DNA from: a bacterium
Lineage (GTDB): Bacteria > Planctomycetota > SZUA-567
Length of the DNA: 64,000 nt
Direction of reading: 5' to 3'
Assembly: GCA_003245715.1 (NCBI GenBank)
Contig: QKCJ01000024.1
Location: 124,001-188,000, forward strand
Shown here: piece after piece, positions 1 to 8,898 of the stretch
Layout of the letters: every line of letters starts with the position of its first letter
Numbering within the stretch: the stretch's first letter is position 1
Notes under the pieces: model-generated
What the model was told of the DNA's origin: nothing
The model's input: only the letters and a program-made list of their open reading frames with translations
Databases searched by the model: none
Position numbers and translations under genes: made by a program

Positions 1-2
1 AG

Positions 3-995
3 CTTGGCGGCGTGCAGATCGGTAACGTCAAGAATATCTCAATTGCCGATGATGACATCCAGCTTGTCGCCGGTATCGACCGCAAGTACAAACTCCGCGC
101 TGACTGCAGGGCGTCTATCGCGACCTCTGGGCTGGTTGGCGACTCGTTCCTTGATATCAGCCGCGGAAAAGACCGCAAGTATCTTTATGCAGACGCAACC
201 GACATCAAAGACGCGCCGCATATATCCGGTATCAGCCAGGCGGGTATGGGTGAATTGCTCAGTCAGGTTCAGAAGATCGGCGCACAGGTTGAGGAACTGG
301 TCATAAACATCAACAAGGTTGTCGGCAAGGAAGAGTTCCGCAAGAATATAGAAGAGAGCGTTGCCAATGTTAACTCCACAACAGCCGAGGCGCGCGACCT
401 TCTCGCGGGTCTTCGCAAGGATCTGGTTGAAGTAGACCGGGCTGTTGCCAGTGTTGCCAATGTCGCTCAGGCCGCCGAAAAGACCATGGACAAGGTCAAT
501 TTCTTTGTCGACAAGACTATCGGCAATCCGGAGAAGGTAGAAGAAATAAACACGACCATTGAGAATATCAAAACCATCACAACCTCACTGAGCGAGAACC
601 GCAACTACATCATAAACACAATCAAGCAGGTTGATAAAACGACCTCCAATCTCGCGCGCATTACTGACGGGATTGATCCTAATCAGGGTCTGTTGCGCCT
701 CCTGACCGACCAGCAGGCGGGAAATGACATCCTGCTCACACTCAAGAATCTCCAGAAGACCGCAAACTCACTGGCTACAGTCGGCCTGACGGACCTGATT
801 GCCGACAAACTCGCCGCCGACAAGATCTTTGAGGTATGGCAGAAGGAGCATAATTTCAAGAATTCCGCAGAGATGATGGCTAAGTGGAAAGAATGGATGG
901 CGATGCAGAAACGGGTCAACGACATGATAATGAACAGCCCGTACGGTGCAAGCTCCGGCAGTGTCTGCCCGCCAATGAGTCCGTCATACCGCTAG
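3..995 (+). CDS. MCE/MlaD-family protein, 5' truncated by window edge
   Basis: C-terminal part of an MCE (MlaD) protein, the periplasmic substrate-binding component of a lipid transport system across the Gram-negative envelope. The frame is open to the window edge, reading LGGVQIGNVKNI, which is the end of the first MCE beta strand motif, so the true start and membrane anchor lie upstream. About 60 residues of MCE domain remain, followed by roughly 200 residues of heptad-like helix rich in Asn, Thr and Lys, as in long MCE proteins that form helical tubes. The next gene is a second MCE protein, so this is a tandem pair; the usual permease and ATPase (MlaE/MlaF) are probably just upstream. Family assignment is confident because of the neighbour; the transported lipid is unknown. 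Confidence 0.8.
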   Translation, partial: LGGVQIGNVKNISIADDDIQLVAGIDRKYKLRADCRASIATSGLVGDSFLDISRGKDRKYLYADATDIKDAPHISGISQAGMGELLSQVQKIGAQVEELVININKVVGKEEFRKNIEESVANVNSTTAEARDLLAGLRKDLVEVDRAVASVANVAQAAEKTMDKVNFFVDKTIGNPEKVEEINTTIENIKTITTSLSENRNYIINTIKQVDKTTSNLARITDGIDPNQGLLRLLTDQQAGNDILLTLKNLQKTANSLATVGLTDLIADKLAADKIFEVWQKEHNFKNSAEMMAKWKEWMAMQKRVNDMIMNSPYGASSGSVCPPMSPSYR

Positions 996-1041
996 TTGAC
1001 TTTCTGTTTTTGCCTGAAAAGCTGCCGATAAGGTTATTAAT

Positions 1042-2193
1042 TTGCCAACAGAGACCAGCAAATTCAAAACGCTCAATACACTTGTAGGCCTGGGGCTTAT
1101 TGGTGGCATACTGGCAATTATCATCTCCACCTCAATCAACAACTTCACCGGTTTTTTCAAGAGTGAAGATTACATCATTCAGGGTTTTTACAATAATATC
1201 GGTGAGCTTAAAGCCGGCGCCCCTGTTTCAATCGGCGGCATCAAAGTCGGTGAAGTCATGGAAATATCCCTGCAGCCCGACAAACAGATAAAAGTAACCG
1301 CCGGCCTGCAACTCAAAACCCCCATCCCGGCAAACAGCATAATGGCAATTGACTCGACAACTGTAAGCGGCGACACCTTTGTCTCGCTCATCCGTGGCGA
1401 TTCAATCAATACAATAAAACCAATTTCAGAGACGGCACAACCGACAGTCCTGCAAGCCAGAGATTTTTTCAATATCAGCTCAATCGGCTCCTTTGCCGGA
1501 ACCCTGGGCGAATCGGCAACCGAATTCATTGATTCTTTTCAGGCCCTTTTCGGGAAAGACAGCCGTACCGCCAATGAACTGAGAATCTTTCAGCTGGAAC
1601 GGGAAAAAATGTCAAAGGAAATTTCAGCGTTTAAGGAAGACCTTCAGAAACGCGAGCCGGAATACAATAAATTAGGCACGCAAATCGAGCGTTGTGTCAA
1701 AAAGGCCGACGAAATAAAAGTAGCAATTGATATGGCCCTCCCTGAAAGCAAGCTAAAGAGTATAAATCAGAACCTTACAGAAATTGCGCAGGCCCGCTCC
1801 GAGATAAATAAGCTGAAAGAACAGAACAAGGCGCATTTATCTGCAATTTCTGGCAACCTTACCAGAATTTCCAACTGGGCAGCCAGTTTTAAAGTCGAAG
1901 GAGGCAGCATAATTGGTGTCCTCACCTCGGATAAATGCAGCGGTCTGCCGGCAACCTTGTCGCTTATCGACGACTCTATCAATAAAGTCAGCAATTTTTC
2001 ACTGATGAAAAAACTTGGCTTTTATTTCGATGCCAAAAGCCTCTTCAGTGATTTTATCGACCAAATACCAGAGACGTATACCTTTTCACCAAGTACACTC
2101 TACAGTAGCTGGGCAAAATTCCGTTTCAAACGCTCAATGGCGCGGTTTCGCACTACACCCGACGGCTGCCAGATTAGAAAGCAAGAATGGTAA
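1042..2193 (+). CDS. MCE/MlaD-family lipid transport protein
   Basis: Full-length MCE protein of 383 residues. It opens with a short cytoplasmic tail and one membrane anchor (about residues 13-30, VGLGLIGGILAIIIS), followed by the MCE domain: YNNIGELKAGAPVSIGGIKVGEV near residues 50-70 is the family signature. A helical region with charged coiled coil (about 180-260) follows. I chose the TTG start because AAGG lies 8 bases upstream and it puts the anchor at the N-terminus. The stop overlaps the next start by 7 bases (ATGGTAA), which suggests translational coupling with the amidase. Role by family: carries lipid between inner and outer membranes together with an ABC permease. Substrate and direction cannot be read from sequence. 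Confidence 0.87.
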   Translation: MPTETSKFKTLNTLVGLGLIGGILAIIISTSINNFTGFFKSEDYIIQGFYNNIGELKAGAPVSIGGIKVGEVMEISLQPDKQIKVTAGLQLKTPIPANSIMAIDSTTVSGDTFVSLIRGDSINTIKPISETAQPTVLQARDFFNISSIGSFAGTLGESATEFIDSFQALFGKDSRTANELRIFQLEREKMSKEISAFKEDLQKREPEYNKLGTQIERCVKKADEIKVAIDMALPESKLKSINQNLTEIAQARSEINKLKEQNKAHLSAISGNLTRISNWAASFKVEGGSIIGVLTSDKCSGLPATLSLIDDSINKVSNFSLMKKLGFYFDAKSLFSDFIDQIPETYTFSPSTLYSSWAKFRFKRSMARFRTTPDGCQIRKQEW

Positions 2194-3203
2194 AATATCT
2201 CAATTATACCCTGATTCTGCTTCTCTGCCTGTGCTCGGGATGCTGGCGCAGTGAAGAGGAAGTGCCTGACACGGCAACGCCGAGCATGTCCTCAGCAGAG
2301 TTCAGCTGCCTCTATAAGATGCGCGAAATTCCACCTTCAGAAAACGGCGCCTATGGTTTTTATGCCGACAACAGCGTACTGCTGCTCTACCCCGGTATGA
2401 CCACAGCCACTTGGCGGGGACGGGTTATCAATCTGCCCCAACCACCGCTTTTGAATGCCGCCGGTCTGCAAATACCAGTGGCAAGCGTGAACTCCCTGCC
2501 GCGGGATATCCTTAACCGTGAGAAAATTAAACGCATACAGACGACCGTCATTATTGACGCCGGTCATGGCGGACATGACCCCGGCGCTATCGGCGGCAGT
2601 CTGGCAGAAAAAGACCTTACCCTTGATATCGCCCTCAAAGTTTCGGCAATTCTGCGCCAGAACAAGGTACCGTTCAAACTGACCCGCAACAGCGACGATT
2701 TCCTGACCCTGCGCCAGCGTTGCGCGGTTGCCAATACCAATCCTGGCGCTATCTTTGTGTCAATCCACGTAAATTCTAGTTCATCATTAAATGCTTCCGG
2801 AGTTGAGACTTACTATATATCGCCAAAGATTACCGATGAAAGCCGCGCCAAGATGGCAGTTTCGCGGTATGTTCTTGGTGGTCCGGAAGGGCGTTACTCC
2901 AAGCAAGGCGGTTATGACAAAGCACATGATCTGAGCGCGCGCTACCGCAAGGATAGTGAGCGTCTGGCGCAGAATATCCAACAGATGCTCTCACTCCAGA
3001 CCAAAGACCGTGACCGCGGCGTAAAATCGGCAAATTACGCCGTACTGCGTGAAAGCTTCTTCGGACCCGGTGTTTTAACTGAAATCGGCTTTATTTCAAA
3101 CCCCTCAATCAGGCAGAAGTTTCAAACCGGCAGCTATAAAAATAAAATTGCCACGGCTATAGCCATGGCAATAATAAATTATCTCTCTTCCTGCTCCGGC
3201 TGA
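2187..3203 (+). CDS. N-acetylmuramoyl-L-alanine amidase (Amidase_3), probable lipoprotein
   Basis: Zinc amidase that cuts the bond between muramic acid and the stem peptide of peptidoglycan. The hydrophobic N-terminus ends in CSGC at residue 19, an imperfect lipobox (Cys instead of Leu/Val at -3), so envelope anchoring is likely but not certain. A linker of about 90 residues precedes the Amidase_3 domain. Visible catalytic elements are DAGHGGHDPG (first Zn His), EKDLTLDIA (Zn Glu), SIHVNSS (second Zn His) and VLTEIGFISNP (catalytic Glu near the C-terminus), so the enzyme appears complete. It overlaps the preceding MCE gene and ends 29 bases before the convergent STAS gene. Likely role: cell separation or wall turnover. 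Pairing with lipid-transport genes suggests an envelope-maintenance operon (inference). Confidence 0.9.
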   Translation: MVKYLNYTLILLLCLCSGCWRSEEEVPDTATPSMSSAEFSCLYKMREIPPSENGAYGFYADNSVLLLYPGMTTATWRGRVINLPQPPLLNAAGLQIPVASVNSLPRDILNREKIKRIQTTVIIDAGHGGHDPGAIGGSLAEKDLTLDIALKVSAILRQNKVPFKLTRNSDDFLTLRQRCAVANTNPGAIFVSIHVNSSSSLNASGVETYYISPKITDESRAKMAVSRYVLGGPEGRYSKQGGYDKAHDLSARYRKDSERLAQNIQQMLSLQTKDRDRGVKSANYAVLRESFFGPGVLTEIGFISNPSIRQKFQTGSYKNKIATAIAMAIINYLSSCSG

Positions 3204-3232
3204 AAACCGTTACCACCCTAAAACCGATAAGA

Positions 3233-3520
3233 TTATTCTTCGCCGTCAATGACCTGCGCCATATTAACCATTCTCAGAAGCCGACTGATCTTGTCGCAAG
3301 TATTAATAATCGTCAATTTACGTCCCTCTTCCATGAGCTTCTGATATGTCGCGAATAATGACCCCATGGCAATTGAACTGATTGCTGTAACATCTGTAAA
3401 ATCAAGAAGGATATCGCCGGAAAGGCTTTTTTCGAATTCATCGAGATCACGTGAAAAAGTATCCGCCCTGTCACCTGTAATCTCAGGATATTTTTTTCCA
3501 ACAGCAAACACGTTATCCAT
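3233..3520 (-). CDS. STAS-domain anti-sigma factor antagonist-like protein
   Basis: A 95-residue single STAS domain of the SpoIIAA/RsbV type. The core LLDFTDVTAISSIAMGSL (residues 38-55) matches the strand-loop-helix that carries the phosphoacceptor serine. The loop reads ISSIAMG where SpoIIAA has the DSSGLG-type loop, so the usual Asp before the phosphoserine is Ser48 here and Ser49 is the expected acceptor. A good ribosome site (GGTGGGAG) lies upstream. No anti-sigma kinase, phosphatase or sigma factor lies nearby, so the partner is unknown; Hanks-type kinases occur elsewhere in the window. Cytoplasmic regulator by family. Confidence 0.85.
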   Translation of the reverse strand: MDNVFAVGKKYPEITGDRADTFSRDLDEFEKSLSGDILLDFTDVTAISSIAMGSLFATYQKLMEEGRKLTIINTCDKISRLLRMVNMAQVIDGEE

Positions 3521-3622
3521 ATTTTTTATCTCCCACCCTATAATGTACCAATAATTATTAGTATAGATTAACTTATTTCAACAAATTCGTCAAACAGAAT
3601 TTACATACGTGTCTAAAAAAAA

Positions 3623-4702
3623 TTACAATAAATCATCAAACAGACCACCGCCGGACTTATCCGTTGGAGCTTCAGCGTCTTCGTCAACAGCATTCTCCAA
3701 CGCAGAATCATCCTCACCTGAACGTGTAGCGTCCTGTCCGGTTACGTTAGGAGAAGCAGGCGTCTTGAATAACTTAGTCTCAAACATCCAGTTACGGGCA
3801 GTCCAGTTGTCATCGGTCTCATCTTCATCAATAACCCTGCGCGCGGCAACGGTTTTAGCATCAAGATTATCAATATGATGGAGAGCCAAAGCCTCCGGAA
3901 TTTTCGGAAGCACAGGAGAGCCATATTCATAACGACCGTGATGACTTAAAATCATGTGCTGCAGGAGCATCTTTTTGGTTTCATCAATATTCGGCAAAGC
4001 CTCCGCCCGCTGCTCGACCATCATCGCCCCGATTATCAGATGTCCAAGAAGCCCCCCTCGGTCAGTATAACGGATCACCGCACCGGCCTCAAGTTCTTCG
4101 ATCTTGCCGATATCATGCAGGAAAACGCCAGCCAGCAAAAGATCACGGTTAAGCCTCGCGGGGCTGTTTTTACAGAAGACATCTGCATAACGGGCAAGCG
4201 AGACTGTATGTTCAAGCAGACCACCAATATAGGCATGATGATTGCCGGTCGCCGCCGGAGAAGTACAAAATTTATTGTAAATCTCAGGGTCATCAAAAAA
4301 AGCATTTAACAGGGCTGAATAATCAGGGTCGGTTATGGAATCAAGAAAACGCCTGAGTTCGTCTTTAAGCTCATTAATGTCAGCGGTAGTCGAAGGCAGA
4401 AAATCAGCAGAGTCTGCTTCATCATTCTCCGCTTTGCGCAGGCGATTGACCTTAAGCTGCAGTGCGCCGCGATAAGTCTCAACGAGCGCCTGTACCTTGA
4501 CAACAGAACCAGCAGAGAAAGTGGAAAATAACTCCTTTGAGCCGTCCCACATATTGGCACTGATCGAACCGGTTGCATCAGAAAGGGTCAGGCGTATATA
4601 AGGTTTGCCAGAGGAGGTCATATTAAGCGAGGCCTCTTTTACGGCATAATAATCCTCGACAAACTCCCCTTCAGACAGCCCTGATATCTCAATATGCGAC
4701 AT
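3623..4702 (-). CDS. yhaM: YhaM-type OB-fold/HD 3'-5' exoribonuclease
   Basis: Predicted 3'-5' exonuclease of the YhaM/CBF1 family, acting on RNA and possibly single-stranded DNA. The N-terminal OB-fold (about residues 15-90) contains SGKPYIRLTLSDATGSISANMWD. The HD domain (about 155-290) shows NHHAYIGGLLEHT and the metal-binding doublet FLHDIGK, followed by SHHGRYEYGSP. I use the ATG at 4702 because GGGAGGAATA lies directly upstream; an in-frame start at 4735 has no such support. The C-terminus beyond residue 290 is an acidic, probably disordered tail. The next gene downstream on this strand is the STAS gene, about 100 bases away, so co-transcription is possible. Confidence 0.88.
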   Translation of the reverse strand: MSHIEISGLSEGEFVEDYYAVKEASLNMTSSGKPYIRLTLSDATGSISANMWDGSKELFSTFSAGSVVKVQALVETYRGALQLKVNRLRKAENDEADSADFLPSTTADINELKDELRRFLDSITDPDYSALLNAFFDDPEIYNKFCTSPAATGNHHAYIGGLLEHTVSLARYADVFCKNSPARLNRDLLLAGVFLHDIGKIEELEAGAVIRYTDRGGLLGHLIIGAMMVEQRAEALPNIDETKKMLLQHMILSHHGRYEYGSPVLPKIPEALALHHIDNLDAKTVAARRVIDEDETDDNWTARNWMFETKLFKTPASPNVTGQDATRSGEDDSALENAVDEDAEAPTDKSGGGLFDDLL

Positions 4703-4841
4703 TATTCCTCCCGCGACCAAATGTATTACCATCAATTAAGCAGCTATAATTTTAGCGAGCAGATAAAAAAACTCAATCAGTATTTCATAATATTATGCAA
4801 TGCCCAGCAATAAAGGTTAAAGTTAGATTACTTTTATTTAT

Positions 4842-4874
4842 AAAAAGATCCCGGACTTTTAACAGCCCGGGATC
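4842..4874 (-). terminator. Rho-independent terminator of the polyol-phosphate/2-oxoacid dehydrogenase operon
   Basis: A perfect 8-bp inverted repeat, GATCCCGG at 4847-4854 and CCGGGATC at 4867-4874, has five A residues at 4842-4846 on the plus strand. On the minus strand this is a GC-rich stem followed by TTTTT, just beyond the stop of the E1 gene at 4901. Confidence 0.85.
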
Positions 4875-4900
4875 AGATAATTCAGTTGTTAGCGCACAGA

Positions 4901-7360
4901 CTAGATACCGTTTTTGTAACGCTGGATTAACTCGCCGGTTGTCTGGTTGGTGCTGCAGACGTGACCGTCAAGCTTCATGATGCGTTCGTGGATTGTATCA
5001 AGGTACCACTGAGTCTGCGGGAAGAACATCGCCTCAAGCTCGGCAGCCGGTGATATCCAGTTGCGGCAACCAAGAACAGCAACCGGAGCATCAAGATAAT
5101 CAAAGGCCATTGTTGAGAGGTTCGATGCGACGTTGTGCATGTATGAACCACGTTCAACAGACTGCTGCGCGAGAAGCACCTTACCGGTCTTCTTGATCGA
5201 CTCAATAAGCGGCTCGTAGTTAAGCGGGCTCAGGAAGCGCAGGTCGATAACTTCGGCACTGACATTATATTTCTCCTGAAGCTCATCAGCCACTTCCAGC
5301 GCGTCATACATCGCCGCTCCCAGTGTCATGATAGTCAGGTCTGTACCAACTCGGCGGATTGCCGGCTCTCCATAAGGTATTTCATAATACCCTTCCGGCA
5401 CTCCGCCCTCAACAAACATCTCACCCATATCGTAAAGCTTCTGGCTCTCGAAATAGAGAACCGGGTCTGTACCGCTAAGGGCAAGGTTCATCATACCCTT
5501 GGCGTCATATGGGGTAACCGGGTACATCATGCGCAGACCCGGAATATGGTTAACCAGTGAAGACCAGTCCTGTGAATGTTGCGCGCCGTACTTCATACCG
5601 ATTGACACACGCAGCGTTACCGGCATCTTGAGGATACCCGCACTCATTGACTGCCACTTTGAAAGCTGGTTGAAGATTTCATCACCACTGCGGCCCAAGA
5701 AGTCACAGTACATCAGCTCAGCCACCGCGCGGCCACCTTCAAGAGCGTAACCAACCGCAGAACCGACAATCGCCGCTTCAGAGATCGGTGAGTTAAAGAG
5801 GCGGTGATAAGGAAGCGCTTCTGTCATGCCGCGGTAAACAGCAAACGCACCACCCCAGTCACGGTTTTCCTCACCAAAAGCAATCATCGTCGGATCAATA
5901 TAGAAGCGGTGCATCATTGCTTCAAAGATCGCATCGCGAATATTGTAAAGCTTCATCTTCGGCACAGCCTTGCCGTCCTTGAACGCGTAACGTTCCTTAC
6001 CGGCGATCTGCTGAACGCGGAAGTTTTCGCTCATCGGGTGGTTAACTTCAGGCTCACGGTCATCGAGCTTCTCGGCTTTCTCATTGCTGAACATGTAACC
6101 GCCGATAACTTCAGAGCTGATCGGAAGACGTGGAGAAATATCGAGATCAATCGCTTTCTTGAACATCTCAAAGATGATGTCCTGCATTGAATTCTTGAGA
6201 CCTTCAAGCTCATCGTCCTTGGCAACGCCAGCTTCAACAATACGCTTGCGGTAAGCAGGGATTGCGTCAGCTTCAATGAAGAGATCCATCTCTTCCTTGC
6301 TGCGGTAGCTGGAAGCGTCTGACGGGCTGTGGCCGCTGACGCGGTAGGTAACTGTATCCATAAGAACCGGACCTTCGCCTGATTCTGCGATTGCCTTCTT
6401 ACGGCGGTAAGCATCGATAACAGCCAGCGGATCATAACCGTTGACACGTTCTGCATGCAGCTGGTCAGGATTGATACCTGCACCGATACGGGCGAGGAAC
6501 TGGTAAGCCATTGTCTCGCCGCAGGTCTGTCCGCCCATACCGTAGCTGTTATTGAAGCAGTTGATAATCAGCGGAAGACCGCCGCCAAGCGCCTTGTCCC
6601 AGAGAGTCTTGTACTGGTCCATTGTCGCAAACCACAAACCTTCCCAGACCGGGCCGCAACCAAATGATGCGTCACCGATATTACAGATGACAATACCAGG
6701 CTTGCGGTTGATACGCTTAAATAGTGCAGCACCAGGCACAATCGGACCTGAACCGCCAACGATAGCGTTGTTAGGATAAATGCCAAACGGGGTGAAGAAG
6801 GCGTGCATTGAACCGCCGAAACCGCGGTTGAAACCTGTATCACGTGCAAACATTTCTGCGTAGGCACCGTAAACGAGGAACTTGATAGCCAGCTCCTTGA
6901 CTGTTCCGCTATGGCCGCCTTCAACAACACGCAGAGTATCGCCGTCCCAGAAATTCTTCATGATGTCCATGAGTTTCTCATCATCAAGTTTCTGAATAGC
7001 CGACAAACCCTTTGCCATGATTTCACTGTGGCTGCGGTGTGAGCCGTAGATGTGGTCCTCAATACCAAGCAGGTAAGCCTGCCCCACAGCCGCAGCTTCC
7101 TGACCGATTGAAAGGTGAGCAGGACCGGCGTGGTTGTACTCGACATCGCGGTACTGGCCTTCCTTCTTCAGGCAGTCAAGACACCATTCAAACTCGCGCA
7201 GCAAGCTCATATCACGGTAAATACGTTTAAAATCGTCCTCTGAGAAATTAGTCTTCTCATCAGCGATTGACTTGTTATACTGACAGACGTCAATATCCTT
7301 GAAAGTAATCTTACCCGGTGCAAAAAGCTTTTCCGGGGTTATCTCAAGTTCTCTAACCAT
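4901..7360 (-). CDS. 2-oxoacid dehydrogenase E1, fused alpha and beta subunits
   Basis: Thiamine-diphosphate decarboxylase component of a 2-oxoacid dehydrogenase complex, with the two usual subunits joined in one 819-residue chain. The alpha part (about 45-450) holds the ThDP motif starting GDASFG at residue 229 and ending NN at 270-271, plus VSGHSPSDASSYRS. The beta part (from about residue 475) contains FGEENRDWGG, the region around FNSPISEAAI and the C-terminal transketolase fold with IDLRFLSPL. AGGAG precedes the ATG. It is the last gene of a run that also encodes E2 and E3, so a complete complex is made. The substrate is not clear: pyruvate, acetoin and branched 2-oxoacids are all handled by this superfamily. 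Company with polyol-phosphate dehydrogenases argues for a dedicated catabolic complex rather than housekeeping PDH (inference). Confidence 0.9.
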   Translation of the reverse strand: MVRELEITPEKLFAPGKITFKDIDVCQYNKSIADEKTNFSEDDFKRIYRDMSLLREFEWCLDCLKKEGQYRDVEYNHAGPAHLSIGQEAAAVGQAYLLGIEDHIYGSHRSHSEIMAKGLSAIQKLDDEKLMDIMKNFWDGDTLRVVEGGHSGTVKELAIKFLVYGAYAEMFARDTGFNRGFGGSMHAFFTPFGIYPNNAIVGGSGPIVPGAALFKRINRKPGIVICNIGDASFGCGPVWEGLWFATMDQYKTLWDKALGGGLPLIINCFNNSYGMGGQTCGETMAYQFLARIGAGINPDQLHAERVNGYDPLAVIDAYRRKKAIAESGEGPVLMDTVTYRVSGHSPSDASSYRSKEEMDLFIEADAIPAYRKRIVEAGVAKDDELEGLKNSMQDIIFEMFKKAIDLDISPRLPISSEVIGGYMFSNEKAEKLDDREPEVNHPMSENFRVQQIAGKERYAFKDGKAVPKMKLYNIRDAIFEAMMHRFYIDPTMIAFGEENRDWGGAFAVYRGMTEALPYHRLFNSPISEAAIVGSAVGYALEGGRAVAELMYCDFLGRSGDEIFNQLSKWQSMSAGILKMPVTLRVSIGMKYGAQHSQDWSSLVNHIPGLRMMYPVTPYDAKGMMNLALSGTDPVLYFESQKLYDMGEMFVEGGVPEGYYEIPYGEPAIRRVGTDLTIMTLGAAMYDALEVADELQEKYNVSAEVIDLRFLSPLNYEPLIESIKKTGKVLLAQQSVERGSYMHNVASNLSTMAFDYLDAPVAVLGCRNWISPAAELEAMFFPQTQWYLDTIHERIMKLDGHVCSTNQTTGELIQRYKNGI

Positions 7361-7507
7361 TTTTTTATCTCCTGGCCTTTTTCCGACCCTTGCCGGAACA
7401 CCGGCGGTTGATATTGACTGGCGGGTAATTACAAACCTTTAAAAAGAATTTTAATTACCGCCAATCTGATTCATTGAAATAAAATAAACCCAAATAATCC
7501 GTCAGGC
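7361..7507 (-). other. Intercistronic region with two hairpins between E3 and E1
   Basis: The spacer between the E3 stop and the E1 start is long for this operon. It contains an inverted repeat GGCGGGTAATTA (7420-7431) and TAATTACCGCC (7452-7462), one bulged G, and a smaller TTCCG/CGGAA hairpin near 7380-7398. Neither is followed by a T run on the minus strand, so they look like RNA-stabilising or processing hairpins rather than terminators. The ribosome site of E1 sits at its downstream end. Confidence 0.4.
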
Positions 7508-8848
7508 TTATGCCCGGATGATAGTTTCTTTGAGCGCTTCTGAAATTGTCGGATGCGGGAAGATAACCTGCTTGATCTCGTCAACTGTCATCTCCATCTC
7601 GATCATCATCGCAGCACTGTTAATAAACTCACCGCCACAGCCACCGATCATATGCACGCCAAGAATCTCGCCGTAATCCTGACCGACCAGAACCTTCACA
7701 GTACCTGCTTCACCGGGATACTCAACAGTGAAACGACCGGCAATCGCCATCGGCATTGATGACTTGCGGTAAGCAATGCCTTCATCCTTGAGCTGCTCTT
7801 CAGTCTTACCGACACAGGCAACTTCTGGGTTAGTATAAACAACGCCAGGGATAGCATCAAAACGCATACGCTCATTGCCGCCAAACATATTGGCAATTGC
7901 CACCAGACCTTCGCGGGTTGCTGAATGAGCAAGCAGACAACGGCCAGTAACGTCACCACAAGCCCAGACGCCCGGCAGGTTGGTCTTGCCAAATTCATCA
8001 GTCTTGATACCGCGACGATCGTAAGCGATACCAGCTTCGTCAAGTCCCAGACCGGCGATAACGGGTGCGCGACCAGTAGCGCAGAGAATCTTCTCAGCCT
8101 TGACTGACTGCTCGTTGCCGTCTTTGTCTGTGAACACTACCGCGCCGCCTTCGATCTTTGAAACACGGCTTGAAACATAAAACTCAATGCCCTTCTGCTT
8201 CATGGCCTGCATCAGACGCTTTGCCATCTCACCGTCAAGCGCGCCGCCAATCTGCGGCAGCATCTCAACAACTGAAACCTTCGCGCCGATGCTGTTAAAG
8301 AATGAGGCGAATTCAAGACCGATCACACCGCCACCGATCACGCAGAGTGACTCGATCTTATCATCCATTGAAAGGATGCCGGTGCTGTCGATAACGTTAG
8401 CTGAATCAAGGCCGGGAATCGGCGGAGTAGCAGGCTTGCTACCGGTCGCAATCAGGATATTGGCTGTCTCATAAACTTCGCCATTAGCTTCAACCTTACC
8501 GCTGGCAATAATCTTGGCCTTGCCCGTAACGATCTCAACCTTTGACTTCTTGAGCAGCCCTTCAACACCAGCAGTCAGAGTCGCAACAACTTCGCTGCGG
8601 CGCTTGGCCATTGCTTTCATGTCAAACTCAACACCGCTGCAGTTGACACCAAGCTCCGCACCTTCTTTAGCGCTCTCATAAACGTGCGCACTCTTGAGCA
8701 TGGTCTTGGTAGGAATGCAACCAACATTAAGACAAGTTCCGCCGATGTACTTCTCTTCAATAAGCAGAACCTTCTTACCCTTCTGACCGGCGTGTGCGGC
8801 AGCTTCATAACCACCAGGTCCGGCACCAATAACAATCAGGTCATACAT
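7508..8848 (-). CDS. lpdA: Dihydrolipoyl dehydrogenase (E3)
   Basis: FAD disulfide oxidoreductase that reoxidises dihydrolipoamide on E2 and passes electrons to NAD+. At 446 residues it is close to usual length. It begins with the FAD-binding GAGPGGYEAA and has the redox-active pair in GGTCLNVGCIPTK (Cys39 and Cys44). The NAD-binding motif GGGVIGLEFA lies near residue 175, and the catalytic His-Glu pair is in HPTISEAL (His432, Glu437). There is no N-terminal lipoyl domain. It lies between E2 and E1, all on the minus strand, giving a complete three-component complex in gene order E2-E3-E1. Confidence 0.95.
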   Translation of the reverse strand: MYDLIVIGAGPGGYEAAAHAGQKGKKVLLIEEKYIGGTCLNVGCIPTKTMLKSAHVYESAKEGAELGVNCSGVEFDMKAMAKRRSEVVATLTAGVEGLLKKSKVEIVTGKAKIIASGKVEANGEVYETANILIATGSKPATPPIPGLDSANVIDSTGILSMDDKIESLCVIGGGVIGLEFASFFNSIGAKVSVVEMLPQIGGALDGEMAKRLMQAMKQKGIEFYVSSRVSKIEGGAVVFTDKDGNEQSVKAEKILCATGRAPVIAGLGLDEAGIAYDRRGIKTDEFGKTNLPGVWACGDVTGRCLLAHSATREGLVAIANMFGGNERMRFDAIPGVVYTNPEVACVGKTEEQLKDEGIAYRKSSMPMAIAGRFTVEYPGEAGTVKVLVGQDYGEILGVHMIGGCGGEFINSAAMMIEMEMTVDEIKQVIFPHPTISEALKETIIRA

Positions 8849-8898
8849 AATATATAATCTCCACTGAAAAAAAATGTTTAAACTTTTTGTTTAATTGC

